A stretch of DNA of 64,000 nucleotides from positions 3,017,313-3,081,312 of the forward strand of contig OX422186.1 of the NCBI GenBank assembly GCA_949130485.1. The letters are read 5' to 3'. This DNA comes from Agelas oroides. Taxonomy: Eukaryota; Porifera; Demospongiae; Agelasida; Agelasidae. Made by a program: the position numbers and the translations under genes. The notes under the pieces were generated by a model that was not told the origin of the DNA, did not search any database, and was given only the letters and a program-made list of their open reading frames with translations. This document shows, piece after piece, positions 22,181 to 35,640 of the stretch. Each line of letters starts with the position of its first letter. Within the stretch, counting starts at the first letter, position 1.

Positions 22181-23185
22181 CAGTACTGATGCCAGTGCTC
22201 CCATCAACAAACTTTATCCACGCAACAAATGGTGACCAATCACCAGCTTCCTGTAGCTAGCTGTTCAGAGTAGTTGTATAATTATTGCATGGTTCAGAGT
22301 GGACTATGGCCAGTTTTGTACAGTGTCCATATTCTCATGACCAAAGAAACAACTTGCCATACTCCACTCTGGTCCTACATATGATAAGGAATTTATTACA
22401 CACTAGTAACAAGTGATAGAGAACACAGAGCTATAAAAATACACTGTAAGTTGCACGTGTAGTATGCCAATACCTGTGAAATATGGAAAAACAATGTACA
22501 TACGGAAAAAAATTTATATTTGTCAAAGTATATACAGAGGGTAATAAAAAGACATACACATTGCAAGTATTTAACTTTTCAAATATCATCCACAATACCT
22601 CAAATTGATTACCTAATTTACATATGTTCACACTCTTTCTACGTAGGAGCCAATGCAGAAGATTAATGGTTGAACTGACTATAGTCAATTGCGCTACAAC
22701 TTATAATGGACTACAATGTGTAATCATAGTTCTTTTCTGAAATCTTCCAGACTCCACCAGAAATCATATTATATTGCCAACACAACACTACGTACATGTA
22801 GCCCCATTCCCAAGCTCCTCCCCAACTCTTGTTTTTCATACATTATGAAAAGCTGGAACAAGACTAATAATGTACATGTACAATGTATATGCATATGCTT
22901 CAAGTAAGTCCATAGATTACATTAGGCTGTTTACAATGTATCTATGGAAACAAACAAAGCTCTATACATGCAATGTACACATTCTATCACCTTTCCTTCA
23001 GCCAGTCACAGCACTGTTAAAGTAACTATTGTTCTTATATAATACTTTAAGGAGGTGAGACATACCATATCAGAGCAAAAGAGGCGGGTGTGGTGATGCT
23101 TCTAGACAATGACAAACGGTGATGCCTGGTCCTCCAGCTTCATGCAAGCTTCACGCACTGAACGTAGTTCATGCTGAAGCACCTA

Positions 23186-23432
23186 TTTGTGTGTGTGTGT
23201 GTTGTGTGTGTGAGGGTGTGTGTATGTGTGAGGGTGTGTGTGAGGGTGTGTGTTGTGTGTGTGTGAGGGTGTGTGTGAGGGTGTGTGAGGGTGTGTGAGG
23301 GTGTGTGTGAGGGTGTGTGTGTGTGTGAGGGTGTGTGTGAGGGTGTGTGAGGGTGTGTGTGTTGTGTGTGTGTGTGTGTGAGGGTGTATGTGAGGGTGTG
23401 TGAGGGTGTGTGTGAGGGTGTGTGTGTGTGTG
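23186..23432. repeat. (TG)n with GAGGG interruptions
   Basis: Low-complexity TG tract with repeated GTGAGGG inserts. On the Argonaute sense strand it is a CA-rich tract ending four bases from the acceptor of the exon at 23182. Confidence 0.95.
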
Positions 23433-23879
23433 CATATGTCAACATGAACTTAAAATTGATACATCTTCATCTGAACATCTACATGTAGATCCAACACTGA
23501 AAACATGATCTCCCTCCTCAAGATCTGACACCACAAGAGACAGAATGTCACAGCAACTACTACAACATTCCAAGAATCATGAATATTGTCACAACAAGTG
23601 CTCTGTGGATGAAAACAAGGTTTCCAACTAGTACAAATGTAACACATTGTGAGTCTGAGGAAGCAACACAAAACAGTATTGTTTGGCTAGCTGAGGCTTC
23701 ACGAATGCATTACCAGATTACAGCATACAGATCATGCATGTTGTAGCTAACAGAGATTAAGTCTGGCCTCCTGCTGACACCTCTGTTGACTTGGAAAAAT
23801 CGCTATGAATGCAAAATACACCGTCAGCTATTCAACTTCGACAATCAAACAATCTCTTCCACCTTCTCTGTTCTGTAAG

Positions 23880-24347
23880 TACAGTGGAAGCTCCCTTAAC
23901 AGACACCTCCCAATAGCGGCCACCTCACTTACACGGCAACTTGACACGCTCCCGATTGAAGCGCTATTAATACAATACTTAAGAATACTACCAAATGCGG
24001 ACACCTCACTATTCTGTAAGCGGACAGGTCTTTCAGTCCCTCTAGTACTAGGACTGTACAAAATTCACTCGATAATGCAGACGCTGGCATGCCTCTCGCA
24101 CAAGATTGTCCGGCACTGCTGATTGATTCACTAACTGGACATTATAATATAAAACTGGTACGCATGGTTCTAGCCTCTGGTTATCCCTACTTGCCATCGT
24201 ACAGCAAGGGAGAGCTCGTGAACGCGCCTTCGTAGCACTCAGCGGCACAAGTACACATTGCCACACCTACCGGAAATATACTGGAAGCTTTACTCATGAA
24301 ACTTTAGATGGCACCAACCATATCCGCATTATAGGGGTTCCACTGTA
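23880..24347. mobile_element. pogo/Tigger-like MITE
   Basis: 468 bp flanked by TA. Ends CAGTGGAAGCTCCC and (complement) CAGTGGAACCCC form short imperfect inverted repeats of the pogo/Tigger type. Also shows GGACAC/GCGGACA repeats typical of such families. No transposase. Lies in an Argonaute intron. Confidence 0.65.
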
Positions 24348-24789
24348 GCCAGGTTTGTCTGCACAACTTCAGCCCTTGTACAGTAGATGCTCACGCTCCA
24401 GCTACTCCTCGTAGTGTAGCAGGTACATGTACTCCTCCTAAACGTGTCTCTCATAGTCAACTTCACCCACACCCACATGAGGCAAGACCTCCTCTAAACC
24501 TAACACCATACATACATGTATGTAAACATTCTCTCCTCTGTCCTCTATATTTCAGCCCTCACCTGCTGGAACTGTCCCTCACTGACACCATCACGGTAGA
24601 AGATGATCCTGTGGGGCTTGAAGCGGGTGCTCTTGTAGAAGTTGATGAGCATCTCCCTCACCATGGAGGCCAGCTCTGAGATGATCTCCTGATGGTGCTG
24701 CTGGATACGCACTGTAGCGGCTAGGGTGAGCATCCATGCTGGCCACCAGCTAGTGTGAGAGAGTATATGGGTAGTGTGAGGGTAAGGAT

Positions 24790-25050
24790 GAGTATGTGTG
24801 TGTGTGAGTGTGCATGTGTGCGTGTGTGTGGGTGTGCATGTGTGCGTGTGTGTGGGTGTGCATGTGTGCGTGTGCGTGCATGTGTGCGTGTGTGTGGGTG
24901 TGCATGTGTGCATGTGTGTGGGTGTGCATGTGTGCGTGTGTGTGGGTGTGCATGTGTGCGTGTGTGTGCATGTGTGCGTGTGTGTGGGTGTGCATGTGTG
25001 CATGTGTGTGGGTGTGCATGTGTGCATGTGTGTGGGTGTGTGTGTACATC
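24790..25050. repeat. TGTGTGGG/TGCATG compound microsatellite
   Basis: Tandem units of about 12-18 bp (GTGTGTGGGTGTGCATGTGTGC). On the Argonaute sense strand this is a CA-rich tract about 40 bases upstream of the exon starting at 24749. Confidence 0.95.
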
Positions 25051-25249
25051 TACACTTGCTGTTTGTTTGCTTGGATAAACCGCTCTCATAATACATCTTA
25101 CACATATATGTTACATTAACACTAGACTCAATCACTTCCATAACTGTTTAGCTGTACATGTACATGTACATATGCGCATGTACACTGCATAACTGTGTGG
25201 TGTGTAGTAGCTGTATACACCTGAGCAAACAATCTCACAGACTAGTCAA

Positions 25250-25731
25250 TACAGTAGAAACTCGATTATCTGGGTATCCATTAACCGGAAACTCAATTAT
25301 CTGGATTTCAATTCTGACCGTCACATGATCTAAGACTTGACGATTATTAACGTGCGCGAAAGCTAGCATACTTTCCAAGCAGCAAGGTAGGCTTGCTACT
25401 AGGCTTCCAAAGAGACAATGAGTGGTACTCGACCTTGCCACTAAGGCAGAGATTTATGCAAAGTCACAGCAAGGTGCGTCTCAAGCTGCACTGAGTCAGG
25501 AGTACAACTGCCCAACGTCCACGATCAATGACATCATGACAAAGCACGGTTGCTACCTTTTTAAAGGTGAACCCCCATCTAAAAAAAGCGAAGAATGCTA
25601 AAGTCACCCAGCTAAACTGTCTTTACAGTGTATTTGCAATACATTTCATAGTGATGATCAATTATCCGGATTTTCGGTTATCCGGAATGGGCTTGGTCCC
25701 GGTGAATCCGGATAATCGAGTTTCTACTATA
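25250..25731. mobile_element. pogo-like element with transposase HTH remnant
   Basis: 482 bp between TA duplications, with terminal inverted repeats CAGTAGAAACTCGATTATC (the right end matches except its first base). Between 25430 and 25560 a plus-strand frame encodes a helix-turn-helix-like segment (KAEIYAKSQQGASQAALS ... STINDIMTKHG), as in the N-terminus of pogo transposases. The rest of the transposase is absent. Confidence 0.75.
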
Positions 25732-25859
25732 TGTTACAACTCACAGCAGCAATGGATGGCTTTCTCTCATCTCCAGCTGGAGGGTGAGTAACATCAGCTC
25801 CCATGAATATCACTCGACTCTGGAATACTGTAGGTCTATGTACATGTACATATTGAGAA

Positions 25860-25985
25860 AGATGATAGGAGGAAGGAAGGAGAAATGGGGGGAGAAGAGT
25901 GAGGGAGGAAGGAGGAAGGAAAGAAAAAGGAAAGAAAAGAGGGAGGGTGAAAAAGAGAGGGAGAGGGAGGGAGAGGAATGGCAAA
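25860..25985. repeat. Purine-rich tract (GGAAGGAGA)
   Basis: Plus-strand purine run, which is a C/T-rich tract on the Argonaute sense strand about 25 bases upstream of the acceptor at 25835. Confidence 0.85.
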
Positions 25986-26237
25986 GGTGAGTTTTGGCTG
26001 GTTAGCCACAATTTAAAGTTTATCTCATCAAAATCCCATTCCTAAGCTTTCTAATCCCTCAAACAGTACATGTACCTGATCCCTGGTACGAGGATGCTGT
26101 TGATGCCTCAGAGCTTGACGTTGATCTTGAGACACAGGTTGGAGAGGGTTTGTGGGGAGGGACGGATCACATTCTTTACCTGCACACACTGTGTGGCTAC
26201 TCCCAGCAAAGTGTCTCCCACCCACTTCACCTCCGCT

Positions 26238-26416
<179 letters not shown>

Positions 26417-26418
<2 letters not shown>

Positions 26419-26805
26419 GACTGTGTGGCCAAGTGGTTAAAGCACTTGACTGTCAATCGAAAGATCACAGGTTCAAGTCCCACCAGTTACCACAGGAGAA
26501 AAAAAACAAACCTTTCTTTCTCCACTTGGCACCCAACCCAGGCCCAAGTAAAATAGTAAATTGGGAACCTGGCTTAGGCTGGGGAAGGACAAGACCACTG
26601 GCTGTGCCTAATTCCACTGAGGTACAGGTGGGACTTCGGGTGCCCACACCACAGTGGAGGGGCATAGTCAGTGCTCCTGCGAGTGCTTGGCCCGGCTTCA
26701 GGAGTTTGTCTAGCGCTCGGCCCAGTGTTCCCTGAAGTAGCGCACAGGGGTCCCAGCCTTAATTGGTCTGGGGGGGGCATAGGGGAGCTCCTTATGTTTG
26801 TCCTT
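26417..26805 (+). mobile_element. tRNA-derived SINE-like element
   Basis: A Pol III-type head with an A box (TGGCCAAGTGG, about 26427) and a B box (GGTTCAAGTCC, about 26470), and an anticodon-like loop CTGTCAA. A ~300-bp unrelated body follows, with a T-rich tail TGTCCTTTTGTCCTTTTG before another TG run. The acceptor and T stems do not pair properly, so this is not a working tRNA gene. Confidence 0.7.
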
Positions 26806-27962
26806 TTGTCCTTTTGTGTGTGTGTGTGTGTGTCGTGTGTGTGTGTGTGTAATTAGCACTTATGGTACCGCCACTACTTCTGCACATACTTCCCGTGTGT
26901 ATTGGACAACACGTGATGATTACAATCACTCGTACGGTAGTAACAATTTTCGAAAACGAGAATGACTGCTGCACAAACAGTATACTCGAGATGCTACTGC
27001 ACACAGACACATGTACTGTATGTTCCATGCATGAAATTGCACAGATCACTCTTGTACACAGTTTGAGAAATGTGCAATGTATAGCTACCAGCTTAATGCA
27101 CACTACATGTATTACATACACAAACAAGAGCAAGAAATCATAAACAGCTGAAGACTCATCGTGTCTGTAAACAGTTGCTAATTTAACACCTAAAGCTGTG
27201 AATACTGCTGACTCAATTAAGCAAGAAAGTGCTCAAACTCTTTTTCTCATGAGAGAGTGGGGCCTGTGCATAAGACTAACCAAGGTCAGTCAAGCCTTGT
27301 GATTCTTTATGGGTTGGCCGGTACACAAAACTAGTTTGACCCCCTCATATACAGTGTTGGCGGCTACAGGACTTGGAGTTAGCCCAGGCATGAGTGGCAC
27401 AAAGCAACTTTGGCTGTCGATGTACACCTATTTTGTGTCCACTGGACCATGCTACTATAAATACCACGTTTAGGATTACGTCCCCCAGTAATGCCCCCTC
27501 ACTATAAAAGCTTGCAGTGTGCAGCACTGAGAGTTGAGACATACACATGTAAAGAGAAGCTGGCCCATTTGTTTATTGGCCGTGTGTGTTAGGCTACAGC
27601 CGCAAAACATGCATGAGTTGAGAGGCATGACACAAACTTCCACAGCGAGAAGCAATGAGGAGCGGTCGTGCACGCGTGGTCAGTTTGCGAAATTTCCAGT
27701 CAAATTCCGCTTCCACAAAAAAACTAGGAGGGACGAACCGCAATGCAGAGGGACAATTCGTAACATTTTTGAGGGCCTGACGAAGGCTTTTTCAAAAAGC
27801 ACCTCTCACTTTTTGAGAAACAGTCTTTTTCGCTAAAACTTCACATATCACACAAATATTAACGTCTGTATACTTACAACAGTTGACGCTATTCCAAAAA
27901 ACCTCTCCATCATGCCTTGTGTTGTCCATTTTATAGCATTTGCGACATTAAACCGCTTCATA

Positions 27963-29060
27963 TACAGTGCTCCAAAGCAAGAGAGCAAAATTTTTGAAAT
28001 TTTTCAAATTATATAGTAAAGCCCTCCTATCATCTTATTTACACATATAAACGGTACAAATCATCGTTATTTGCATGTACACGGCCTGCACTGCGAGTTC
28101 TAGCTTCTCTATATACTTGCCATACTTAAGAAGAGCCGTTGTGACGTCACAGATAATTTGTGATGTCACAGATGTGCACTACGATGACAAAAAACCATCA
28201 GCCAGCTAGAATTTCTCGTATTCGAACCGAGTATTAGCTACAAGTTCGATTAACTAGGCTTCGTGGAAAATGTGGCAAGCTCAACTACAACCGGTTCTTC
28301 TCAGAGCCAACTCACAACTTCCTTGATCACCCCAGCAACCAGGAAGTGAGTCCTGGGAGTCAAACAGTACTGCACAATGTCAGCAATGTGCACTCTACCA
28401 CGAGAAACTGTAAGATTTTATACTCTGCACCTAGAGCCAGTGAACGCGGATCAATGAAGACAGCAGCCATACTGTTCACCTAGCCACGTGTTGTGGTTGA
28501 TGACATCATGAAAGGAACGCCCACCCATGATACGTCACTAAAATGGCTGAAAGTTACTATTTCCACGCAAAAGTGCTCCCATACCTTCCAGGAAGGTTTC
28601 TATTCTAAGAAAAGTACTTAAAACAAAACTTTAACCTATCTAAAAGCCATCTTTCACGTAAATCCTGTTAACTCGGAGTTTTGTGGCTCTACTATGCTAA
28701 ACACTTTTGCCCCTCAAAAATCAGTTTTTAGGGATTTTCCTGACAGTGCTTGGGAGTGAAGCTTGTTGACTACCCTCATAACAAACTTCCAAGTAAAGGC
28801 TACTTTCACACCTCATCTGGACACTTAACGTCAAGAAACAGGGCTATACTATGCTAAACACTTTTTCTGAATGAGGTGACTTTTGGCAGCCATATTGACG
28901 AGGAGACATCACGTGACACTTAATTAAATTACGGAAAACATAACAAGTGTTGGGTCATTGCTTTTATGTACTTTGTAAACACATTTGATGTGTGTGTCAA
29001 GCATTACAGCTAAAAGTTTCCAAAATTGAAAAATTTGCTCTCTTGCTTTGAAGCACTGTA
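27963..29060. mobile_element. 1.1-kb TIR element with TA duplication
   Basis: Terminal inverted repeats of about 35 bp, starting CAGTGCTYCAAAGCAAGAG, lie at 27965 and (inverted) end at 29058, flanked by TA on both sides. No open frame of note inside. The TA target and CAGT start suggest a Tc1/mariner/pogo-type non-autonomous element. It lies in the Argonaute gap between exons 29806 and 26235. Confidence 0.75.
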
Positions 29061-29160
29061 CATATATAGATGCTGAACTCTATTTTTAGCTGGAATAAAA
29101 AGACACCTCTAACGCGGCCGTTTCAAGTGAAAATTGTAACGTGCGTACATGTACGTACAT

Positions 29161-29675
29161 TTAACCCTTTAACTACTGAATTATACTTTCTAGAGATCTT
29201 GTTTAGACTAGTCACACCTTTTTTCACCTGTATTTCCGCTTCTGCTGTGAGTTAGTGCTGGAAACTTGAGCCACAGCTTCTTCCACATGCCCTTTACAAG
29301 TTCATGACCTTGACCACACGCACTCATTAGCGAGCGTTCAATAGTCAGGGTCCTCCAACCAGAGAGTGCTCCTCCGGACTGAAACCTGCCTAAAATGTCA
29401 GAAATGGAGCCCCTGCAAGGCGAAAAGAGTGTTTTCTAGGCCCGTTCGTGCAAGAAAGCAGAGCAGTTGCCCACCTGGCATTGACCAGGGCTTTTCTACA
29501 GCCAGCTGCCACAGCTGCCATGCACTGTCACTCTCCGGGTGACACCCACCCACCTCCCCTCATCCCACCCTTTCTGCTAGCACAGAACCTATCTTCAAAA
29601 TGGATTGCACCAACTGATTACATGCGGCCGAATTTCGATGACGACTATAGTTGTCATTAGTAGTTAAAGGGTTAA
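29161..29675. mobile_element. piggyBac-like MITE 1
   Basis: 515 bp bounded by TTAA on both sides. Ends CCCTTTAACTACTGAA and, inverted, CCCTTTAACTACTAAT. The TTAA target plus CCC start is the piggyBac signature. No transposase. Confidence 0.75.
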
Positions 29676-30039
29676 AATATACGGTAAGTACACGCGTGTG
29701 AGCGGTATCCCGTAACCTTAACAAGAAACAAATGTAGTACTGTATTTCACCCATCCCATCTGCAAACACGACCCTCTTCCTCCCTTCTCTCCCCCACAAA
29801 CATACCTAAGTCTGTCCTCAGGGCACTGGCGGTAGGTGCCAAAGATGACCAGAGTCCAGGAATGTATCTCCACTCCTTTGTGGAACTGCTTCCAACGCAT
29901 GTCCCATACACCTACACATTGGGACACACCGACAGTGAGACACATAACTAGGACATTGAGACACTAGGTATACACATCACAACCACATTCTGTACCATAG
30001 AAAATAGGCAAGAAACTATGCAGCGGCACATTGTGACAT

Positions 30040-30540
30040 ACATGTACCATAGTCTCACAAAAGAGCGCCCACCCCCTACTTTGGGCCCAATTTCCTGTAT
30101 AGGGTCAAATGAGCACCCACCCTGGAGCGAGCTTTGTGTGGTAATGCCAGTAATGGGGAGTGCCTTTGTGGAGTGTTGAGAAGTGCTATGCACATCTGAG
30201 GTGAGAAACCTCGCTTACACTTTACTAAATGGTGGCTTTGCGTGGAAGGACGTAGCTAATGCGGCCACACTCGCTAGCCACTCATGGCCCAGTGTACTGC
30301 CGCTGATAGTGTTGCGTGCTGTTAGAACTTGAGCTTCCAAGGCCGGCGGCTCCGTTGTACGTTATTGTTCATTGTATACTTCAGCGAATTCGAGGGCAGT
30401 GAGTCGCTGTAAGCATACATGGGCCCTCTTTCGTGGTTAAATGTGGAAACGCACGAATGAGCGCCCACCCCCCTCTTTGGCAGGCTTGTAAGGTGCTCCG
30501 CCCATGGGTGCTCTTTCGCAACACTACGGTACATGTACAG
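30040..30540. repeat. Dispersed repeat, copy 1 (MITE-like)
   Basis: About 500 bp with inverted ends of the form TAGTCTYRCRAAAGAGCGCCCA and an internal AGCACCCACCCTGSAGCGAGCTT. A related copy lies at 31005-31470. It flanks short Argonaute exons and carries no gene. Confidence 0.6.
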
Positions 30541-31004
30541 TCTGACAAGTGTGACACTGCGACACTGGCACCACACTGTGATGGTCTTGCTGTTGACTTT
30601 ATCCTGAATGTGCTATGTACACGTACCTTTCTCTGGCTGAGCCTGCACTCCAGCCTGCAGAGAGAGGAGGCACAGTACGTTGTGACAGTGATACTGCTTG
30701 TACCGTTCATGTATGTGAGATAGATGGACATCAGATGACAAACAAACGGATATGGTTACAGATATTTCCTTCAATACGTACATGTACATGTATATGTGTA
30801 CATGCATGTATATCGTATTTCCTCAATCACATTCAAGGTGACATCTATTCCTAGGTGACAGCTATTCCTTTGGAAAGCAGGTGGAGATTGATAAACTGGC
30901 TACCTAACTATGTATGGTACTACCTACAATAGACCAGGTGCTATGGACCTGGCCAGGGCACTATTAGATAGATAACTTTTTGACTGATGACTGCTAGAGG
31001 ATGG

Positions 31005-31470
31005 CCCACTCCATACTTTGGCACAATTTCTTTCTCTAATGAGCACCCACCCTGCAGCGAGCTTCGCAGGCTAATGGAGTGCACCCGTGGAGTTTGAGAA
31101 GCACGTACATTCTTAAGTGCTACGCATATCTGAGGTAAGAAACTTGTGTTACACATCACCAAAGGTTACTACCAGACAGCAATTTGCATAGACAAATGTA
31201 GCCAATTCGGAGCGCACCGCGAGCTAAACTATGCTCATATAGTGCTGTTCAGAGTGTTGTGTGCCATCAGGACTTGACTTCAAAGCCACTGGTGGATCTG
31301 CTTTACATTATTGTTTGTCCACTTTTTTTCTTCAAGGACACTGAGTCGCTATAAACATGACACTCTTTCATGGTTAAATGCAGCACTCGAAACAGCACCC
31401 ACCCCCCTTATTGGCGGACTTGTAATGGTGCTCCACCCATGGGCGCTCTTTCGCAAGACTACAGTACATG
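31005..31470. repeat. Dispersed repeat, copy 2 (MITE-like)
   Basis: Divergent copy of 30040-30540. It shares GAGCACCCACCCTGCAGCGA, the TCTTTCRTGGTTAAATG motif and the right end CCCATGGGCGCTCTTTCGCA. Its left end is degraded. Confidence 0.6.
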
Positions 31471-32422
31471 TATAATTTTAGTCTCATACCTAGCACTAGT
31501 ACTATATAGAGGATAGTGTCAAAGAACAGCATGTACGGTAGTCTCCATTTAACACTACAGTGTTCATTAGCAATTGGCACACATCATACTTGTTTGCCAA
31601 CCTTCCCCCCGTACTGCAGTAGAGGTGGGGGAAGGATCCGCCCAGTGACAGTCACCATCTTCTGGTCAATAGAGATACCAAAGTCCTGCACATAGGGATC
31701 TTCGTTGAAATTAGCACGGGCAACCTGGGGAGTGGGAAGGGATAGTACAAGCAGGTCAGCGCAGGTATTGGATACAGGACCCACAGGACCTGCAATGTTT
31801 GGTTTTGCTCTTCCTATGTTCCATGTTTAACACATAAGGGAAAGCCCTGGAAACCTAAATATGAACATGTGTATACATGTACATGCAGTACTATTAACGT
31901 CGCGGGAGAAGTCACTCGGCGGAGGTTACGAAAACATAAACCTGGATTACAGTCAGAACCAGTGTTGCTCCTAGTTTCAGGGTTAGGGTTTGGTTTAGGG
32001 CAATCTTGCGTTGCCTAATTTAAAAAATGGGTTTTAGTAGCTTATTAATATATTCATGAGCCAAAATTGCCACTCGATGGATGCATCTACATGCTCACTG
32101 TAGGTAGCGTCCTAACGACCAATGTATCTCAAATCATTCTGTGCCAGCTTTTGTTCAGAGCTACTCCCAAAGTCAGGCTAGACTCATGTTTGTCACTACT
32201 CCTGGAATGGACAACTTCGACTGCACCAAAATGAATGCAAAATTTCAAAAAATTCACAGCTTGTCTACGGGAGGGGCTCATTCACGAGTGCAAGCAAGCA
32301 TTACTAGCCCCACCTCTCCCCCTTATGTTGCTAAACAACTCACGGTTCTGTTCCCCACACAGCTCCTCTGCAGCTTTCTAGTCAACGGCAATGTAATACC
32401 AATGATATATTGCGCATTCTAG

Positions 32423-33030
32423 TTAACCCTCTAATACCGAAAATAAAATTCTCATTCAACGTTTCTCACCAGCTTCCTAGTATATATGGTGATACACTGC
32501 GCTAAGCGCTTTCCGTGGTCAACTAAAACTTGGGGGACTTCCCTCACAGTTATCAGCAGCCCCAAACGTGCAGTTATCTAAACAGGAAAGGGTGGGGATG
32601 AACGAGGCGGGGCCAATTACGGACCTAGCCACGTGCGAGGACGCCATTTGAACAGCTGTACAAAAGCGCTCATTCTCTCAAAGGATACAAAAGTTTGTTG
32701 ATTTTTACTAGGCTGACGGAGAGAGGGGACCAACAGGGACTCGTAACTGAAGTGCTATTTCATGTAAGCTTAGAACGAAGGTAGCATAAGCCTTTTTAGT
32801 CATAGCGTTCGAATGGCCAGCAATGGTGGACTCGTTGCTGCCCAAACAGCTACCGCCGTGCTGCTTAGCAACATAGCCCGCCTTTACTACCGTAGTTACA
32901 GGATGTGGAGATACTTACCTACCACCTAGAGTAGTATCAATCTCTCTCACCTCACGTCCAGGGAGAAAGAAGCAGTAGAAATTGTCACTAAATTGTTACC
33001 AAAAGTGCACTATCGGTGTTAAAGGGTTAA
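32423..33030. mobile_element. piggyBac-like MITE 2
   Basis: 608 bp bounded by TTAA. Ends CCCTCTAATACCGAAAA and, inverted, CCCTTTAACACCGATAG. Related to the element at 29161 by its ends only. Confidence 0.7.
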
Positions 33031-33551
33031 AGCCCAGCCCAGCACTCGAAGCACCGGGCCACGATCACCTACTAGGCTTGGCATACGATCGCAAGACCTG
33101 GGCCTGCCCAATGAGTACAGTCTTGGCCACTGTGGCCTTTCTGCTGCTTCTAGACACAAGCTTGCTTTCACAAGCAGGCACTACGCACTACTCACAGCTA
33201 CTGACACTACAGCACTCTACTAAACTCCTCCTTTTTTTAATTATTTATTATTTTTTTTAAGTCGATCTAAGCTTATCTTCAAAGTTCCGACCACCACATG
33301 AAGGGTACCGCCAGGCCACATCTTAACTAACTTAATTATAAACTGATTATTGGATGCCAATGCCGACAGGAAATGGGGAAAATCCCCAATTTTACGGACA
33401 GTGAACGGTTTGAGACTCCTAAAACGGACTGCGCGCTAAAATTTTACCAAGACAAAGAGTTCTATGGGCTTGGATTCCAGGTTTGTCGACCTTGAAAATG
33501 CAGGGTTACCTGCCACCTTAACTGTATACTTGCAGTGTTTCAGAGGGGAAA

Positions 33552-34060
33552 GGTTAGGTGCATGAAATCACTTTGTTTACATACAGTACATGTATTTCTT
33601 AGACACACACTTCCATATACTTACATGTAAGTCAACAGCACACTCTAAGTAACATTTATAACACACTTAGCTGTACTTTATGGCATTTAATTTGTTGCAC
33701 GAGTATGGTTAGGTGCATGAAATCACTTTGTTTACATACAGTACATGTATTTCCACACTCCATATCTAAGTCAACAGCACACTCTAATGGGAATTACGAA
33801 ACTGAGCGGGAACTTCCCTTGCACAGTTTCAACAAAGCAGATACTGTTTCATTCCAACTTTACTACTGACTGTACTGACTGCTCTGTGGAAGGTTACTGT
33901 ACGGGCCCTTGCATGAAATGGGCACTTGCATGAAATAGGCACTTGCAGTGCAGTTACATACATGGAAAGGTTACTGTACAGGCCCTGGGCATGAAATGGG
34001 CACTTGCATGAAATGGGCACTTGCATGAAATAGGCACTTGCAGTGCAGTTACAAGTGTAC
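33552..34060. repeat. Two local tandem duplications
   Basis: A ~90-bp segment starting GGTTAGGTGCATGAAATCAC at 33553 is repeated at 33706. Next to it, 33890-34060 repeats a ~85-bp block built of GGCACTTGCATGAAAT units. Non-coding, within an Argonaute intron. Confidence 0.85.
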
Positions 34061-35456
34061 ATGTACATGGAAGATCTGTCAAAACTGGAGGGGTGGGCAC
34101 TTACACAAAATGGTCATTTGCAAAGGGCAATACGGTTAGTGGTTTCTCTGTTGTTGACTCTTTAATTTGTTCCCTGTTTGGCTCCAGGAAACCTCATCAT
34201 TACAATTATAAATGCGATCATGAAACAGCCCAGTTATGTTTCTAATTACTGCCCACTCACCAATCTGTTGATCTCCTTCTCTCTGTCGGGGGCTGTTCTG
34301 GAGGTAGCTCTGATCATCTTAGAGGTCTGCATCTCAGACAGCTTCTTGATGCAACGCTGCCCAGGTACCAGGTTGCACACCTGCAGCAGAGGCACAGAAG
34401 AGGAGTGACAAAAAACACGCAGCTGGGAAGTTATAGTCCCTAGCTCTCTCCCATTCCACCTTCTAATCGTCAAGTGATCGGAGCTAGAGAGCCTGAAAAC
34501 AGGCTAAAAAGCTTTTGTACCTGTCACCACCAACTTGATGATGATCCAACATGCAAACCCAGAGTGGGAGCTAGAAATCCTGGAGACAAGGCCAGGAAGC
34601 TTCTAACCTATATTAATTGGGTCGCCAGCAACTTGACTGATGGGATATGGGAACAACCAATTGCAACACTGAGTCAAAGGAGCATACTCAAAGCAGAGAG
34701 AGCCTAGGGGAGGGTGCACTTCCATGGCATGGGCTCTCTTTGCTAGCATTTACACACTCTACACTGACCTCCAGTGGGAGGTAGGTGTGTTTCTTCTCCT
34801 GTCCGACCTGCAGGCAGGGCAGGTGGGGGAAGCGCAGCTCCAGTTTGTGCTTCTCTTTGAAGTACTGCACAACACTGCAATCATATGTGTCTCCAGACTC
34901 CATGGTCAAGGGGAACCTGTGAGGGTGAGGGAGTGGGGAGGGGAGCAACACCGTGTGCTTACTAGAACATGAACATTTGTAGATAGCCAACACTAAGGGT
35001 TCGTTATACTTGCCCACACACATGTATACACATACATTCTATCATATTTATTGTACTTGGGATATTAATACACACACCAAACTGGACACTGCTTACGTTT
35101 GTGCAGAGGCTGGTCTCCTGGTGACATTGCAGACCCGATACTTCCTCTTGATGGGACCGACATGGGTCACCTCTACCTTCAGACCTGAGGAAGAAGGATG
35201 CAAGAACCACTCGGCTATGAGGAAAGACTCCAGGGTTGGATAGAACACTGGTGGGTTCTTACTGGTATCACTATGACCATTTGGTATAGCTGCAGAGTTT
35301 GTGCATGTACAGACCTTTGATCTCCTTTGCAAACTTGACCCTCTGTGAGTCTGACAGAGGTCTCCTCTGCTCCTGAATGTCCTGCAACTCGAGCACTTCA
35401 CAGAGAAAGTCCAACACTGGCTGCTGCTTGTAGAATGCAGTTGCCGAGACTGCACG

Positions 35457-35640
35457 GTGAGGGAAATAGTGGGAGAGGGTGAGAGGTGGAGGAGGGAATG
35501 AGGGGGAGTTGAGAGGAGGAAAGGAAAGGGAGAGGGAGAGGATGGGGACAAGGTGGAGGTGGAGAAGAGAGAGGGGGAAAGAGGAAAAGAATGAGGCAGA
35601 GAGGAAGGAAATAAGGTGGGAGAAGATAGACAGAAGAGAT
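35457..35640. repeat. Purine-rich tract
   Basis: GGGAGAGG/GGAAAGAGG-type run. On the sense strand of Argonaute it is a long C/T tract leading to the acceptor of the exon starting at 35449. Confidence 0.85.

Noticed and set aside
26108..26110. Selenocysteine reading of the Argonaute TGA
   Set aside because: The position is Gly in the family, no SECIS element was seen, and further lesions follow downstream.
31976..32005. Interstitial telomere (TTAGGG-like: GGTTAGGGTTTGGTTTAGGG)
   Set aside because: Only about three degenerate units; too short to mean anything.
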